Positions 17,481-27,838 are shown, counted from the stretch's first letter. The stretch: DNA of 64,000 bases from Marinicauda algicola (GCF_017161425.1 NZ_CP071057.1:2357501-2421500); one strand, 5' to 3'. Numbers and translations: made by a program. The notes: generated by a model from the letters alone, not told the origin.

Positions 17481-18521
17481 TTGGAAACCTCACGCGATCT
17501 CTCCGTCGACACCTTGCGCGGCTTTGCCTGCCTGCTGCTGGTCGCGCTGCACGTGATCGGCGAGGCGCCCGATCACGGGCTGCGCGTGGCCGACGATCAC
17601 CCCCTCGCCGTGTTCGCGGAGCTCTTCTTCCATCTGCGCATGCCGCTCTTCGCGATGCTGTCCGGCTTCGTCTATGCGGCACGTCCGGTGCGGCCGGGCG
17701 GGGCGGGCGCGTTCGCGCAAGGCAAGGCGAGGCGCCTCATCGTCCCGTTCGTGTTCGCCGCCACGGCCTTTGCCGTCATCATGACCGTGACGGGCGGGTC
17801 CTGGGCCGTCGAGCCGTCCCGCTTCTGGACGGTCTATGTGCAGCCCTATGCCCATTTCTGGTTCCTGCAGGCACTGGTCGCGATCTTCTGCGCCATCGCG
17901 CTGGTCGACCTCGCCCTGCCGGGCCGGCCGCAGCTGGCGGCCTTCGTCTTCCTGATGCTGACCGCGGCCGCCTTCCTGTCGCCGCTGGGGCGCGGGGTGG
18001 AGTGGATGTCGCTCGACCGGGCCATCTATCTTGCGCCCTTCTTCGGGTTCGGCCTCCTGCTCGCCCGCCTCGACTCGCGCGCGGTCAGGCGGGTCGGCCT
18101 CGCGGCGCTGGCGCTGGGCCTCGTGCTGTTCGCAGCACACGCGCTGGCGGTCCTCGCAGAGCCGGACCGCGACATCGCGCGGCGCACGGCCATGGCCCTT
18201 GGCCTCGGCCTCGCGTGGAGCGGCACGCTGCTGGCCCTGCGCGTCACGGTCGGCCCGCTGGCCCGGATCGGGGCCTATTCCTTCAGCATCTATCTCTATC
18301 ACCTGTTCGCGGTGCTGGGCCTTCAGCTGGCCTATCAGCTGATCGGCCGGCCCGACCCCTATGCCGGCCTCGCGCTCGGCCTCGCCGCCGGCATCGCCGC
18401 GCCGATCGTCCTGCACGAGATCGTGCTGCGCATGGGCGGCATCGCGCCGATGGTGATGCTGGGCCTGAAGCCCGCCGCGCGCCGGCAGGCCGGCGTGCGG
18501 CGCGCGCGGCGCGCGATCTAG
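17481..18521 (+). CDS. Acyltransferase 3 family (OafA/YrhL-like) membrane protein
   Basis: This 346-residue polytopic membrane protein starts METSRDLSVDTLRGFACLLLVALHV from a TTG codon. The family hallmark 'D.LRG.A...V...H' is at residues 10-24, and about ten hydrophobic helices follow. The family transfers acyl groups to carbohydrates or other envelope molecules from the cytoplasmic face; the substrate is not evident. No better start codon exists that keeps the D.LRG motif. Its stop is embedded in a CTAG shared with the convergent asd stop. Confidence 0.8.
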   Translation: METSRDLSVDTLRGFACLLLVALHVIGEAPDHGLRVADDHPLAVFAELFFHLRMPLFAMLSGFVYAARPVRPGGAGAFAQGKARRLIVPFVFAATAFAVIMTVTGGSWAVEPSRFWTVYVQPYAHFWFLQALVAIFCAIALVDLALPGRPQLAAFVFLMLTAAAFLSPLGRGVEWMSLDRAIYLAPFFGFGLLLARLDSRAVRRVGLAALALGLVLFAAHALAVLAEPDRDIARRTAMALGLGLAWSGTLLALRVTVGPLARIGAYSFSIYLYHLFAVLGLQLAYQLIGRPDPYAGLALGLAAGIAAPIVLHEIVLRMGGIAPMVMLGLKPAARRQAGVRRARRAI

Positions 18522-19543
18522 GCCCTCACCACGCCGTTATTGACCAGGACCTCCGCGATCTGCACCGCGTTGAGGGCTGCGCCTTTCCTGAGATTGTCGG
18601 ACACGATCCACATGGCGAGCCCGTGCTCGACCGTCGGGTCGGTGCGCACGCGCGACACGAAGGTGGCGAACTCGCCGACGCTTTCCACCGGGGTGACATA
18701 CATCGGGTCGTCCTCGTCGGTTCGGTCGATCAGCATGACGCCCGGCGCCTCGCGCAGGATGTCGCGCGCCTCCTCCGGCGAGAGCTCCTCTTCCAGCTCG
18801 ATATGGGCCGCCACGCAATGGCCGACGAAGACCGGCACGCGCACGCAGGTGGCGAAGAGCCTGATCTTCGGATCGAGGATCTTCTTCGTCTCCGCCGTCA
18901 TCTTCCACTCTTCCTTGGTGGCGCCGTCTTCCATGAAGACGTCGATCTTGGGGATGACGTTGAAGGCGATCTGCTTGGGCAGGGCGTCCGGCTCGATCGG
19001 ATCGTTCACGTAGATCGCGCGGGTCTGGTTCCACAGCTCGTCCATCGCCGCCTGCCCGGCGCCGGAGACCGACTGGTAGGTTGAGACCGACACGCGCCTG
19101 ATCCTCGCGCGGTCGTGGATGGGCTTGAGCGCGACCACGGTCTGGATCGTCGAGCAGTTCGGATTCGCGATGATGCCCTTCTTCGGCCGCGCCTCGAGTT
19201 CGTGCGCGTTCACCTCCGGCACGACGAGGGGCACGTCCGGGTCCATGCGCCAGGCCGAGGAATTGTCGATGACGAGGGCGCCCGCCTTCGCGATCTTCTC
19301 GGCCTCGGCCTTCGACACGTCCCCGCCCGCGCTCATCAGGACGAGATCGACCTTCGAGAAGTCGAAATTTGCCGCGTCCTTCACCTTCAGCGTCCTGTCG
19401 CCGTAGGACAGCTCGCGCCCGATCGACTGCCGGCTGGCGAGCGCATGGACCTCCCCGGCCGGGAAGAGCCGTTCGGCCAGGATCGTCAGCATCTCCTTGC
19501 CGACCGCGCCGGTGGCGCCATAGACCGCGATATTGAGGGGCAT
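18518..19543 (-). CDS. asd: Aspartate-semialdehyde dehydrogenase
   Basis: Asd reduces beta-aspartyl phosphate to aspartate semialdehyde, the branch point to lysine/diaminopimelate, threonine and methionine. The 341 residues show the NADP-binding GATGAVGKEML, the active-site cysteine in ANPNCSTIQ, and FVGHCVAAHIE. The ATG at 19543 (MPLNIAVYGATG) fits the family better than an upstream in-frame start. With dapF in the same window it supplies the diaminopimelate pathway. It is convergent with the acyltransferase gene and shares a CTAG at the stops. Confidence 0.94.
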   Translation of the reverse strand: MPLNIAVYGATGAVGKEMLTILAERLFPAGEVHALASRQSIGRELSYGDRTLKVKDAANFDFSKVDLVLMSAGGDVSKAEAEKIAKAGALVIDNSSAWRMDPDVPLVVPEVNAHELEARPKKGIIANPNCSTIQTVVALKPIHDRARIRRVSVSTYQSVSGAGQAAMDELWNQTRAIYVNDPIEPDALPKQIAFNVIPKIDVFMEDGATKEEWKMTAETKKILDPKIRLFATCVRVPVFVGHCVAAHIELEEELSPEEARDILREAPGVMLIDRTDEDDPMYVTPVESVGEFATFVSRVRTDPTVEHGLAMWIVSDNLRKGAALNAVQIAEVLVNNGVVRA

Positions 19544-19620
19544 GGATGTCTTCCTCCAGTCGGGCAAAGCGGCAGGCCAGGGCGCCGCTTGGGCATAGAT
19601 GGGGTCTCTGACAGAACGAC

Positions 19621-19652
19621 AAAGCCCCGGACCGGTACCCGGCCCGGGGCTT
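19621..19652 (-). terminator. Hairpin terminator after mdh
   Basis: AAGCCCCGG (19622-19630) and CCGGGGCTT (19644-19652) form a 9-bp stem just beyond the mdh stop. On the minus strand the stem is followed by TGTCGTT, a weak T tract. Confidence 0.55.
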
Positions 19653-19675
19653 GCCGGTTCTCTACCGCGCGAGCC

Positions 19676-20767
<1,092 letters not shown>

Positions 20768-21928
20768 TCAGCGCGCCTGCGGCTCCAGAGCGAGAAAGCC
20801 GAGGAGGTCCTCCACGAAGCCCGGATGGAAGCGGTAGTCCGGCGTCAGCAGCGCGTGGCCGACATCGGGATAGACCCGCCACGACACGTCGGGGTCTTCG
20901 CCGAAGCGCGCCTCGAGACGCGCGACGCTGCGCGAGACCGGGACATTGTCGTACTCGTCCAGCTGGCCATAGGCGATGAAGGCCCGCCCGTCCCACGCGC
21001 CGAGCGCCTCGAACGTGTCGTAGTCTCCGTTCCGGCGCCAGAACTCCCGGTAGCGCCCGCGCGCCCGGGCCGCGAAGGCCGTGGTGACGGCGGGATTCAG
21101 CCAGTCCGCGATGCCTTCCGCGCGCACGTCGTTGGAAATCTCGGTGCGCAGCTGCTCGTGAAACGGCACCATCGCCGCGCCGAGAATGACGATGTCGCAG
21201 ACGCCGGCAATTTGCGCGGCGAGCGGCGCGATCGACCCGCCCTGGCTGACGCCCACGAAGGCGGGCTCCACGCCGGGGAACCGGGCCTGCGCGACCTGCA
21301 TGAACGCGGCGGCATCGCCTGCGAGCGTATCGAAGTCGGCGCTGCGCCAGTCCCCGCCCGAGCGGCCCGAGCCGCGCTTGTCGGGCAGCACGACCGCCGC
21401 GCCCGCCCGGGCGAGCGTCTGGGCAAGCAGCACATAATAGGCATTGCGCCGGTCCGAACTGCCCGAGCCGTGGACGATCACGACGAGGCGATCCGGCTCG
21501 CCGGCAGGGGCGAAGAGCCAGGCGCGGAGCGCGACATCGCGGCCCACGTCCAGCGCGGACAGGGTGAAGGGCTGGGGATCGAGCCGGACCGCCTCGCGCG
21601 ACGTGCCGTCCCCGAGCGTGCGCACATAGCCGCCGCCGGTGAAACGGATCGCACCGGGCTCGTCGGTGCGCGTCCCGTCTTCGTCATAGTGCGCCCAGCT
21701 CGGCAGCTGCGTGCCGTACATGCGCCATCCCCCGGCGAGGTCGGGGGCGATGAAGCGTTCGGTCCCCTCCGCCTCGCGATAGACACCGGTGCGCACGTCG
21801 ATGGCCGTCATCTCGCCGCCCTCGATCCGGTCGAGCGGCGGCGTCGCGGGGTTGAGGAAGATCCACGCGCCGGCAAGGCCGGCAAGGACGAAGGCTGCGG
21901 CGAGGAGGAACAGTGCGATGCGCGCCAT
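20768..21928 (-). CDS. Membrane-anchored alpha/beta hydrolase
   Basis: This 386-residue protein has an N-terminal signal anchor (MARIALFLLAAAFVLAGLAGAWIF) and an exported alpha/beta-hydrolase domain. The oxyanion region is VIVHGSGSSDRRN, the nucleophile elbow GVSQGG, the acid probably GQLDEYD, and the histidine DVGHALL. It resembles the CocE/dienelactone-hydrolase-like esterases with an about 120-residue beta-rich N-terminal extension. The substrate is unknown. A GTG 11 codons upstream is possible, but the ATG at 21928 gives the cleanest anchor. It is divergent from an AraC-type regulator about 130 bases away. Confidence 0.8.
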   Translation of the reverse strand: MARIALFLLAAAFVLAGLAGAWIFLNPATPPLDRIEGGEMTAIDVRTGVYREAEGTERFIAPDLAGGWRMYGTQLPSWAHYDEDGTRTDEPGAIRFTGGGYVRTLGDGTSREAVRLDPQPFTLSALDVGRDVALRAWLFAPAGEPDRLVVIVHGSGSSDRRNAYYVLLAQTLARAGAAVVLPDKRGSGRSGGDWRSADFDTLAGDAAAFMQVAQARFPGVEPAFVGVSQGGSIAPLAAQIAGVCDIVILGAAMVPFHEQLRTEISNDVRAEGIADWLNPAVTTAFAARARGRYREFWRRNGDYDTFEALGAWDGRAFIAYGQLDEYDNVPVSRSVARLEARFGEDPDVSWRVYPDVGHALLTPDYRFHPGFVEDLLGFLALEPQAR

Positions 21929-22055
21929 GGGCCTGGTCTCAGCGTCAGGGGTCCGGGACACAGAGCTTAGAACGAGCCCGAGGCAGCGGTCTTGAACGTG
22001 CTTGATGTGGGCCGCACCGATTTCACATCTCCGGGAGGTCGATTAGGGTGGTCGC

Positions 22056-22736
22056 ATGACCGCCCAACCGGCCTTCGCACCCGTCAAGCTCCTGCCCGCC
22101 CGTGACCGGCTCGCCCGGCACCGCCACCCGACGGCGTACGCGACGATCGTCCTGGAAGGCGGTTATGCCGAGTTCGGCGAGACCGGCCGGATCGAGGCCG
22201 GTCCGGGCGATATCCTCGTCCACGCCCCGTTCTGCGCCCATGCCGACCGGGGCGGCGCGCGGGTCTCGCGCCTGGTCAATCTCGCGCTTCCCGGCCGGCC
22301 GCGCACCGGGATCGCGCGCAGCGGCGATCTCGATCTGATCGTGCGACTCGCGCGTGGCGACCCGCTTGAGGCGGCCGCAGAGATCGCGCGCCTCGCCGTG
22401 GTGCCGGCCAACAGGGAGGCGGACTGGCCGGACGCCCTGGCCCGGCGCCTGAGCGAACAGGATGTCGACCTCGCCGCGTTCGCGCGCGAAGCCGGCCTGC
22501 GCCCGGAGACGGTGTCGCGGGGATTCGGGTCGCGCTTCGGCATCGCCCCGCAGAGCTTCGCGGCCGAGGCGCGGGCCCGCCGCGCCTGGCGCGCGGCGGT
22601 CGACACGCCGGCAAGCCTTAGCGCCATCGCGTCGGAAACCGGCTTCTGCGACCAGGCCCACATGACACGGGCCGTCACGGCGCTGACCGGCGCTCCGCCC
22701 GGGGCCTGGCGCCGGGCGGCAGCGCTTCCGGCCTAA
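22056..22736 (+). CDS. AraC-family transcriptional regulator with cupin sensor
   Basis: This 226-residue regulator has a small cupin-like N-terminal domain (about residues 5-80, with HRHPTAY and GPGDILVHAPFCAHAD). A C-terminal AraC double helix-turn-helix follows (about residues 150-220; RRLSEQDVDLAAFAREAGL and ASETGFCDQAHMTRAV). Divergence from the hydrolase suggests it controls that gene. The inducer is unknown. Its stop overlaps the stop of the convergent secreted-protein gene by 4 bases. Confidence 0.85.
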   Translation: MTAQPAFAPVKLLPARDRLARHRHPTAYATIVLEGGYAEFGETGRIEAGPGDILVHAPFCAHADRGGARVSRLVNLALPGRPRTGIARSGDLDLIVRLARGDPLEAAAEIARLAVVPANREADWPDALARRLSEQDVDLAAFAREAGLRPETVSRGFGSRFGIAPQSFAAEARARRAWRAAVDTPASLSAIASETGFCDQAHMTRAVTALTGAPPGAWRRAAALPA

Positions 22737-23326
22737 TCGCCCAGCCAGTGGGTGAAGGAGACGTTGCGGAAACGCTCGCCGTTGATCTCCGCACCCCCGG
22801 TCAGCGACGGCTCGGGGCTCGGGACGCCGCCCGGCGCATGGAAATGTTCGGGGTGGAACATGCCGGAGATCACCACCGAGTTGAGTTCCGGGTCGAGGGC
22901 ACGCAGGTCGAAGCGGCCCGGTTCGATGAAGAAGCCCTGCGCGCGGACGCGCTTGGTGTCGAGAAAGTACTCGCCGAGCTCGCCCATCCCGGTCGGGCTG
23001 TCCTCGTGGTGGAAGTCGATCCAGACCGGGATCATGGAGGGCATGGACTCCTCTTCCCACGCGTCGAAGTCCTCCGGCCGGCCGACATGGATGTGATCGA
23101 GCACCCAGCCCGAAGCCACGAGATCGGATGTCGGCAGGTAGAAGCCGGAGGCGTCGAATTCCCGATCCCAGACATACCCCGGACCGTCACCCGTGCCCGG
23201 CGGTTCGGCGATCGCCGCGTCGCTGCCCGGCTCCTGCGCCGCGGCGAAGGCTCCGGGCTGGACGATGAAGGCTCCCGTCGCGGCGAGCAGGACGGCGATG
23301 GCGAGGATAGTGAAGAGGCGAAGCAT
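22733..23326 (-). CDS. Secreted protein of unknown function
   Basis: This 197-residue protein has a signal peptide (MLRLFTILAIAVLLAATGAF). Its mature part is acidic and rich in Trp, His and Asp (GYVWDREFDASGFY, WIDFHHEDSPTGMGEL, HPEHFHAPGG) with no recognisable domain. The clustered histidines could bind metal, but this is speculation. The ATG at 23326 has a GGGAGG site and a clean signal sequence; an ATG 12 codons earlier lacks both. A GTTAAC-N4-GTTAAC dyad lies about 70-85 bases upstream of the start. Confidence 0.75.
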   Translation of the reverse strand: MLRLFTILAIAVLLAATGAFIVQPGAFAAAQEPGSDAAIAEPPGTGDGPGYVWDREFDASGFYLPTSDLVASGWVLDHIHVGRPEDFDAWEEESMPSMIPVWIDFHHEDSPTGMGELGEYFLDTKRVRAQGFFIEPGRFDLRALDPELNSVVISGMFHPEHFHAPGGVPSPEPSLTGGAEINGERFRNVSFTHWLGD

Positions 23327-23394
23327 GACCGGCCCTCCCAAGCCTGTGTGGGAGGCGATCATGACACAGCGCGCCCGGGGGCGCAGCCGAATTC

Positions 23395-23410
23395 GTTAAC
23401 GGGCGTTAAC
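23395..23410. promoter_or_regulatory. GTTAAC-N4-GTTAAC dyad
   Basis: GTTAAC at 23395-23400 and again at 23405-23410, separated by GGGC. This is the same arrangement as at 7443-7458. It lies in the short gap between zapE's stop and the secreted-protein gene starting at 23326. Confidence 0.45.
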
Positions 23411-23435
23411 CCTGGGCGGCGCGCCGCCTGCGCGA

Positions 23436-24527
23436 TCAGCGCTCCGCCTCGCCGGTCCGCTCCGCGGCGAGGTAGTCGTGGCTCCTCATCTCCATCAGGC
23501 GCGAGGCGGTGCGGCGGAACTCGAAGGCCCCGTCGCCTTCCGGGTAGAGCGCGTCCGGCTCGGCGGCCGCGCTCATCACCAGCTTGGTCTTCATCTCATA
23601 GAGCGCGTCGATCAGCGTGACGAAGCGCGCCGCCGCATCGCGCTTGTCCGGTCCGAGCCGCGGCACCGCGTCGATCATCACGGTGTGGAAGGTCTCGGCG
23701 ATGCGCAGGTAGTCCGCCGCCCCCAGTGCGCGCTCGCAAAGCGCCTGGAAGGTGAAGCGCGCCACGCCCGCCGCCTCGTAGGGCACGTGCAATTGCCGGC
23801 CCTGGATGGTCAGCGTCATGGAGCGCGGCTCGGCCCCCATCGTGAGGCGCTCGAAGGCGGCGTCCATGGCCTGCTCGGCCTTCCCGTCGAGCGGCGCGTA
23901 ATAGACCGGCGCGGCTTCGAGGCGCTCGAGGCGGTAGTCCCGCCCGGAATCGAGACGGACGACGTCCAGCCGGTCCTTGATGAGATCGATGAAGGGCAGG
24001 AAGAGCTGGCGGTTGATGCCGTTGCGATAGAGATCGTCGGGATGGCGGTTCGAGGTCGCGACGATGACGACGCCCTCCTCGAACAGGCCCTTGAACAGCC
24101 GGCCGAGGATCATCGCATCGGCGACGTTGGTGACCTGGAACTCGTCGAAGCACAGGAGGCGCGCCTCCCCGGCCACCGCCCTGGCCACGCGCGGCAGCGG
24201 GTCGCGCTCGTGGCGCTCGCGCTCGGCGCCCAGACGCGCATGGATGTCCTGCATGAAGGCGTGGAAATGGACGCGGCGCTTGGCCCCGATCTCGGCGGCG
24301 CGGAAGAACAGGTCCATCATCAGGGACTTGCCGGTGCCAACCCCGCCCCAGAGATAGATACCGCGCGGCGCGGGCGGGGCCTTGCGGAGCCAGCTCCTCT
24401 TCGCCTTCGCCCAGGGCGCGATCTCGGCATCGAGCCGGGACAGGCGCTCGGCGACCGCCCGCTGGGCCGGGTCGGCTTCCAGCTTGCCGGACGCGATGGC
24501 CTGCTCCAGCGCCTGCGCCGGGCTCAT
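23436..24527 (-). CDS. zapE: Cell division ATPase ZapE (AFG1-like)
   Basis: This 363-residue AAA-like ATPase of the AFG1/ZapE family associates with the Z-ring or membrane quality control. The Walker A is GGVGTGKSLMMD (about residue 61), Walker B LLCFDEFQVTN, and sensor region ATSNRHPDDLYRNGINR; all are family signatures. The ATG at 24527 overlaps the stop of a 35-codon membrane ORF (ATGA). A GTG 7 codons upstream is possible but lies inside that ORF. Confidence 0.92.
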   Translation of the reverse strand: MSPAQALEQAIASGKLEADPAQRAVAERLSRLDAEIAPWAKAKRSWLRKAPPAPRGIYLWGGVGTGKSLMMDLFFRAAEIGAKRRVHFHAFMQDIHARLGAERERHERDPLPRVARAVAGEARLLCFDEFQVTNVADAMILGRLFKGLFEEGVVIVATSNRHPDDLYRNGINRQLFLPFIDLIKDRLDVVRLDSGRDYRLERLEAAPVYYAPLDGKAEQAMDAAFERLTMGAEPRSMTLTIQGRQLHVPYEAAGVARFTFQALCERALGAADYLRIAETFHTVMIDAVPRLGPDKRDAAARFVTLIDALYEMKTKLVMSAAAEPDALYPEGDGAFEFRRTASRLMEMRSHDYLAAERTGEAER

Positions 24528-24631
24528 GCGCCCAGGCCCTTCAGCCACCAGGCAAGCGCCCCCGCGAAGATGAGCGCGAAGGCCAGCGCGGCGGCGGCGA
24601 AGAGAAACAGGGGGCGTTCGATACGGCGCAT
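24524..24631 (-). CDS. 35-residue single-helix membrane protein
   Basis: This short ORF starts MRRIERPLFLFAAAALAFAL and ends WWLKGLGA: a basic N terminus, one helix of about 22 hydrophobic residues and two tryptophans at the interface. It overlaps the zapE start in an ATGA, which implies translational coupling. No family recognised. Size and architecture resemble small regulatory membrane proteins. The coding claim rests on architecture and overlap only. Confidence 0.45.
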   Translation of the reverse strand: MRRIERPLFLFAAAALAFALIFAGALAWWLKGLGA

Positions 24632-24671
24632 GGGGCAGGGATAGCGGGCCTTGCCCGGGCTCGGCAAGGCT

Positions 24672-25109
24672 TCAGGCCTGCAGCCCCGCCAGCCTGTCCC
24701 GCCACGCCTGCGGCAGCGGCGCCGGCCGGCGGGTCTCGCGGTCGACATAGACGTGGACGAAGAACCCCTCGGCGATGGCGCTGTGCTCGCCCTGCCGGAA
24801 CAGGGCGATCTCGTAGCGCACCGAGCTGGTGCCGAGCCTGGCGACCCTCAGGCCGGCCTCCAGCGGCTCGGGAAAGGCGGCCGGGGCGTGATAGCGGCAG
24901 CCGGTCTCCACCACGAGCCCGATCGGATTGCCCGCTGCGATGTCGAGAAGCCCCTGACCGATCAGCCAGCGATTCACCGCCGTGTCGAAGAACGCGTAAT
25001 AGGCCACGTTGTTGACGTGGCCGTAGACGTCATTGTCCGCCCAGCGCGTCTCGATGGGCTCGAACGCGGCGAACGCGGCGCGCGTGGCGGGCGCGGTCCG
25101 CTCGCTCAC
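24672..25109 (-). CDS. Acyl-CoA thioesterase, 4HBT hotdog family
   Basis: This 145-residue hotdog-fold protein has the 4-hydroxybenzoyl-CoA/YbgC-type motif [22 protein letters not shown] (Asp25-Asp27, His31, Asn33). The expected activity is hydrolysis of acyl-CoA thioesters in the cytoplasm; the acyl group cannot be told. Its start overlaps the stop of the iron-type alcohol dehydrogenase (ATGA), suggesting a shared function, perhaps in turnover of a short-chain acid or alcohol. Confidence 0.85.
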   Translation of the reverse strand: MSERTAPATRAAFAAFEPIETRWADNDVYGHVNNVAYYAFFDTAVNRWLIGQGLLDIAAGNPIGLVVETGCRYHAPAAFPEPLEAGLRVARLGTSSVRYEIALFRQGEHSAIAEGFFVHVYVDRETRRPAPLPQAWRDRLAGLQA

Positions 25110-26248
25110 AGGATCTCCTCGTACATCGCGACGATGTCGTCATAGCCCATCTCGCGCGGATTGTTGGGCAGGAGCCGGTCGTTCGCCGCGACGTCCTCGG
25201 CCATGCGCGGCACGTCGTTGTGGCTGATGCCGAGCTGGGATAGGCGCCGCTCGATGCCGACGCACTCGGCGAGGCGCTCCATCTCGTCGATGAGCGCGGA
25301 CGAGCTCGGCTTCAGCCCGATCGCGCCGGCGAGCTCGGCGTACTGCGCCTCGGCCACCGGCGCGTTGAAGCGCAGCACGGGCGGCAGCACGACCGAGTTC
25401 GACAGCCCGTGCGGGACGTGGAAGATGCCGCCGAGCGGATAGGCCATCGCGTGCACCCCGCCGACGGGCGAATTCGAGAAGGCCTGGCCGGCGAGCATGG
25501 CGCCGAGCAGCATGTCGCCGCGCGCCTCCATGTCGTTGCCGTCCTTGCAGGCGCGCTCCAGGCCCCGGTGCAGGCGCTGCAGCGCGGTCAGCGCCAGCGC
25601 GTCGGAGACCGGGTTCTTCGAACGCCTGTTGGTATAGGCCTCGATGGCGTGGACCATCGCGTCGATGCCGGTCGCCGCGGTCCCGGCCCGGGGCAGGCCG
25701 CGGGTCAGTTCCGGATCGAGAATGGCCATGTCGGCATAGAGCGGCGCGGCCGCGATGCCGCGTTTGGAGGTCTCCCCGGTGGTGATGACCGCGACGCTCG
25801 TCACCTCCGAGCCCGTCCCGGCCGTGGTCGGCACCAGGACCAGGGGCGGGCGCGAGGCGGTGACCTTGTCCACGCCGTACATGGAGGCGAGATCCTGCTC
25901 GCCGGAGATCAGCAGGGCGACGATCTTGGCGGTGTCCATCGGGCTGCCGCCGCCGAAGCCGATCACCGCCTCGGCACCGAAATCGCGCGCGCGCTGCGCC
26001 GCCTCGAGCACCATCGCCTCGGGCGGATCGGCGACGACCTCGTCATAGACCTCGACCGCGTAGCCGGCCTCTTCCAGACCGGCGAGCGGCGCGTCGAGCA
26101 GGCCGGCCCTGCGCAGCCCGGCATCGGTCAGCACGAAAAGGCGCCGCGCCGCTCCGAGACTGGGCCGGATCAGGGCGGACAGCCGGCGCCCGGCGCCGGG
26201 CTCGAACACGATGTCTGGGACGGTGCGGAAACGGAACAGCTCGATCAC
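25106..26248 (-). CDS. Iron-containing (type III) alcohol dehydrogenase
   Basis: This 380-residue NAD(P)-dependent alcohol dehydrogenase of the Fe-ADH family is read from a GTG with a GGGAGGAGAG site. Visible are the dinucleotide motif [13 protein letters not shown] (about residue 92), [10 protein letters not shown], and the metal-binding aspartate and histidines in [12 protein letters not shown] and [12 protein letters not shown]...FHVPHG. It lies between a TetR regulator and a thioesterase on the same strand. The substrate alcohol is unknown. In-frame sequence upstream of the GTG overlaps the regulator and is rich in Arg, unlike the family. Confidence 0.9.
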   Translation of the reverse strand: MIELFRFRTVPDIVFEPGAGRRLSALIRPSLGAARRLFVLTDAGLRRAGLLDAPLAGLEEAGYAVEVYDEVVADPPEAMVLEAAQRARDFGAEAVIGFGGGSPMDTAKIVALLISGEQDLASMYGVDKVTASRPPLVLVPTTAGTGSEVTSVAVITTGETSKRGIAAAPLYADMAILDPELTRGLPRAGTAATGIDAMVHAIEAYTNRRSKNPVSDALALTALQRLHRGLERACKDGNDMEARGDMLLGAMLAGQAFSNSPVGGVHAMAYPLGGIFHVPHGLSNSVVLPPVLRFNAPVAEAQYAELAGAIGLKPSSSALIDEMERLAECVGIERRLSQLGISHNDVPRMAEDVAANDRLLPNNPREMGYDDIVAMYEEIL

Positions 26249-26276
26249 GGCTCTCCTCCCTGGTCGGAGAGACGTT

Positions 26277-26990
26277 CTAGCGCTCCCGCTGCACGCTCTC
26301 CAGCCCCGGCGCCTGAAGAAGCGCTTCGGATACCGGCTTCTGCTCCGACCAGTCGGCATGGATGCGCTTCATCTCGGCCAGCGCGCCGGGCAGCCAGATG
26401 CGCACGTGCTGGGCGATCGCGTCCTTCACCTCGATGTGCGGGCCGCGCTCGTAGACCAGGTTGCGGATCGCGATGAACACGGTGCCGCCGTGCTCGGCCA
26501 TGGCGATCTCGTACTCGGCATTGCTCATCGCCCGCTCGGAGGTCGGGGGCAGGGAGAGTTCGGCGCGCATCGCCTCGACCAGCGGCAGGATCGAACCGCG
26601 CACGAGTTCATTGGCATAGATGTCGTGGGCGGCATAGCCGTCCAGCGCGGCGCGGATGAACAGGCGCAGCGATCCGTCGCGCAGGAAATCGAACAGCGCG
26701 CCGTAGAAGGCCGTCACCCGCTCCACGAGCGGCCGGGAAGTGTCGGCGAGGATTTCCGGGTCGGGCATGAAGCGCCCGTGGGCGTAGCGGTTCTCGAACA
26801 CCGCCTGGATGAGCGCTTCCTTGCTCGGGAAATACTTGTAGAGCAGGGCCTGCGTCACGCCGAGCGAGGCCGCGATGTCGCGCGTGCTCGCCGAGAACCC
26901 CTGCTCGGAGAAGATCTTCTGAGCTCCCTCGATGATGAGTTCGCGGCGCTCGCCGCGGCGGGCGCGTTTTCTGGGTTTTCTATCGGTCAA
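26277..26990 (-). CDS. TetR-family transcriptional regulator
   Basis: This 237-residue regulator has an N-terminal helix-turn-helix (about residues 15-60; IIEGAQKIFSEQGFSASTRDIAASLGVTQALLYKYF) and an all-helical ligand domain. The start is a TTG (LTDRKPRKRARR); no ATG or GTG precedes the HTH in frame. It lies 28 bases upstream of the alcohol dehydrogenase gene and is probably co-transcribed, so it may regulate that operon. The effector is unknown. Confidence 0.88.
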   Translation of the reverse strand: MTDRKPRKRARRGERRELIIEGAQKIFSEQGFSASTRDIAASLGVTQALLYKYFPSKEALIQAVFENRYAHGRFMPDPEILADTSRPLVERVTAFYGALFDFLRDGSLRLFIRAALDGYAAHDIYANELVRGSILPLVEAMRAELSLPPTSERAMSNAEYEIAMAEHGGTVFIAIRNLVYERGPHIEVKDAIAQHVRIWLPGALAEMKRIHADWSEQKPVSEALLQAPGLESVQRER

Positions 26991-27143
26991 GGCTCGGGTC
27001 CCTGGTCTTGAACCGCCCCTCGCGGGCGGGAACGGTGGTCGTGTCTCAGGCGCTTCTTCGCGCGTTGAAATAAAACAGGTTCAGCGAAATTCCAAAGCCG
27101 GGCCGCAGCGCATGCGACGCCGCCCCCCGGACCGCCGCCCGAT

Positions 27144-27689
27144 TCATGCCCGGTGCGGGGCTCGCGCCGGGCCCGCCTCCCCGGTCGACGGACGGCCTGT
27201 CCGGGCGGCATCGGTCTCGACGCCGGCAAGCAGGCACCGCAAGGGCTCGCCGAGCCCGTCCGCCTCGGCCTCGGCAAACAGGGCGTTCACGCTGCGGAAC
27301 CAGGCCCGGGCGGCTTTCAGGGCGAGCGCGCGGCCCTCCGCGGTCAGGCGCACGATCACGGTGCGGCGATCCTGATCGCTGCGTTCGCGCGAGATGAGGC
27401 CGCGCCGCTCCATCCGGTCGAGACAGGCCGTCATGGCCCCGCTCGACAGCACCACGGCGCGGGCGAGTTCGCCGGCGGGGCGCGCATAGGGCGGGCCCCC
27501 GCGGCGCAGGGTCGCAAGCACGTCGAACTCGCGATAGCTCAGTGCGAACTGGCCGAGCACGCGCGTCGCGCGCTCGCGCAGCCGGTCGCCCAGCGCGATC
27601 AGCCGGCCGGCGATCGCCATCCCGCTGGTGTCGAGTTCGGGCGCTTCCTCGTCCCACTCCGCAATCAGCCGGTCGATGACATCGCTCAT
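27144..27689 (-). CDS. MarR-family transcriptional regulator
   Basis: This 181-residue protein has a winged helix-turn-helix core (about residues 50-135). It includes the MarR wing motif RRGLISRERSDQDRRTVIVRLTAEGRAL and the recognition-helix segment VVLSSGAMTACLDRM. The C terminus is Arg/Pro-rich and probably disordered. Genes of this family often control degradation of aromatic or other acids; the mmsA gene lies 200 bases upstream on the same strand. The gap 27690-27891 holds a hairpin and no ORF that looks coding. Confidence 0.87.
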   Translation of the reverse strand: MSDVIDRLIAEWDEEAPELDTSGMAIAGRLIALGDRLRERATRVLGQFALSYREFDVLATLRRGGPPYARPAGELARAVVLSSGAMTACLDRMERRGLISRERSDQDRRTVIVRLTAEGRALALKAARAWFRSVNALFAEAEADGLGEPLRCLLAGVETDAARTGRPSTGEAGPARAPHRA

Positions 27690-27838
27690 GGCTCAGTCTT
27701 ACGTCTGTCCGTGCTGATTTGCCAAGGCGAGGTTTCTTCAGGCGAAGAGACGCCGTCGCGGTGCCTGGCGCCGCCGGCGTCACGACCGGGATGATCTCGC
27801 GGACCTGCGTCACTCCGGCTCCCCCCGAATGCCAAGAT

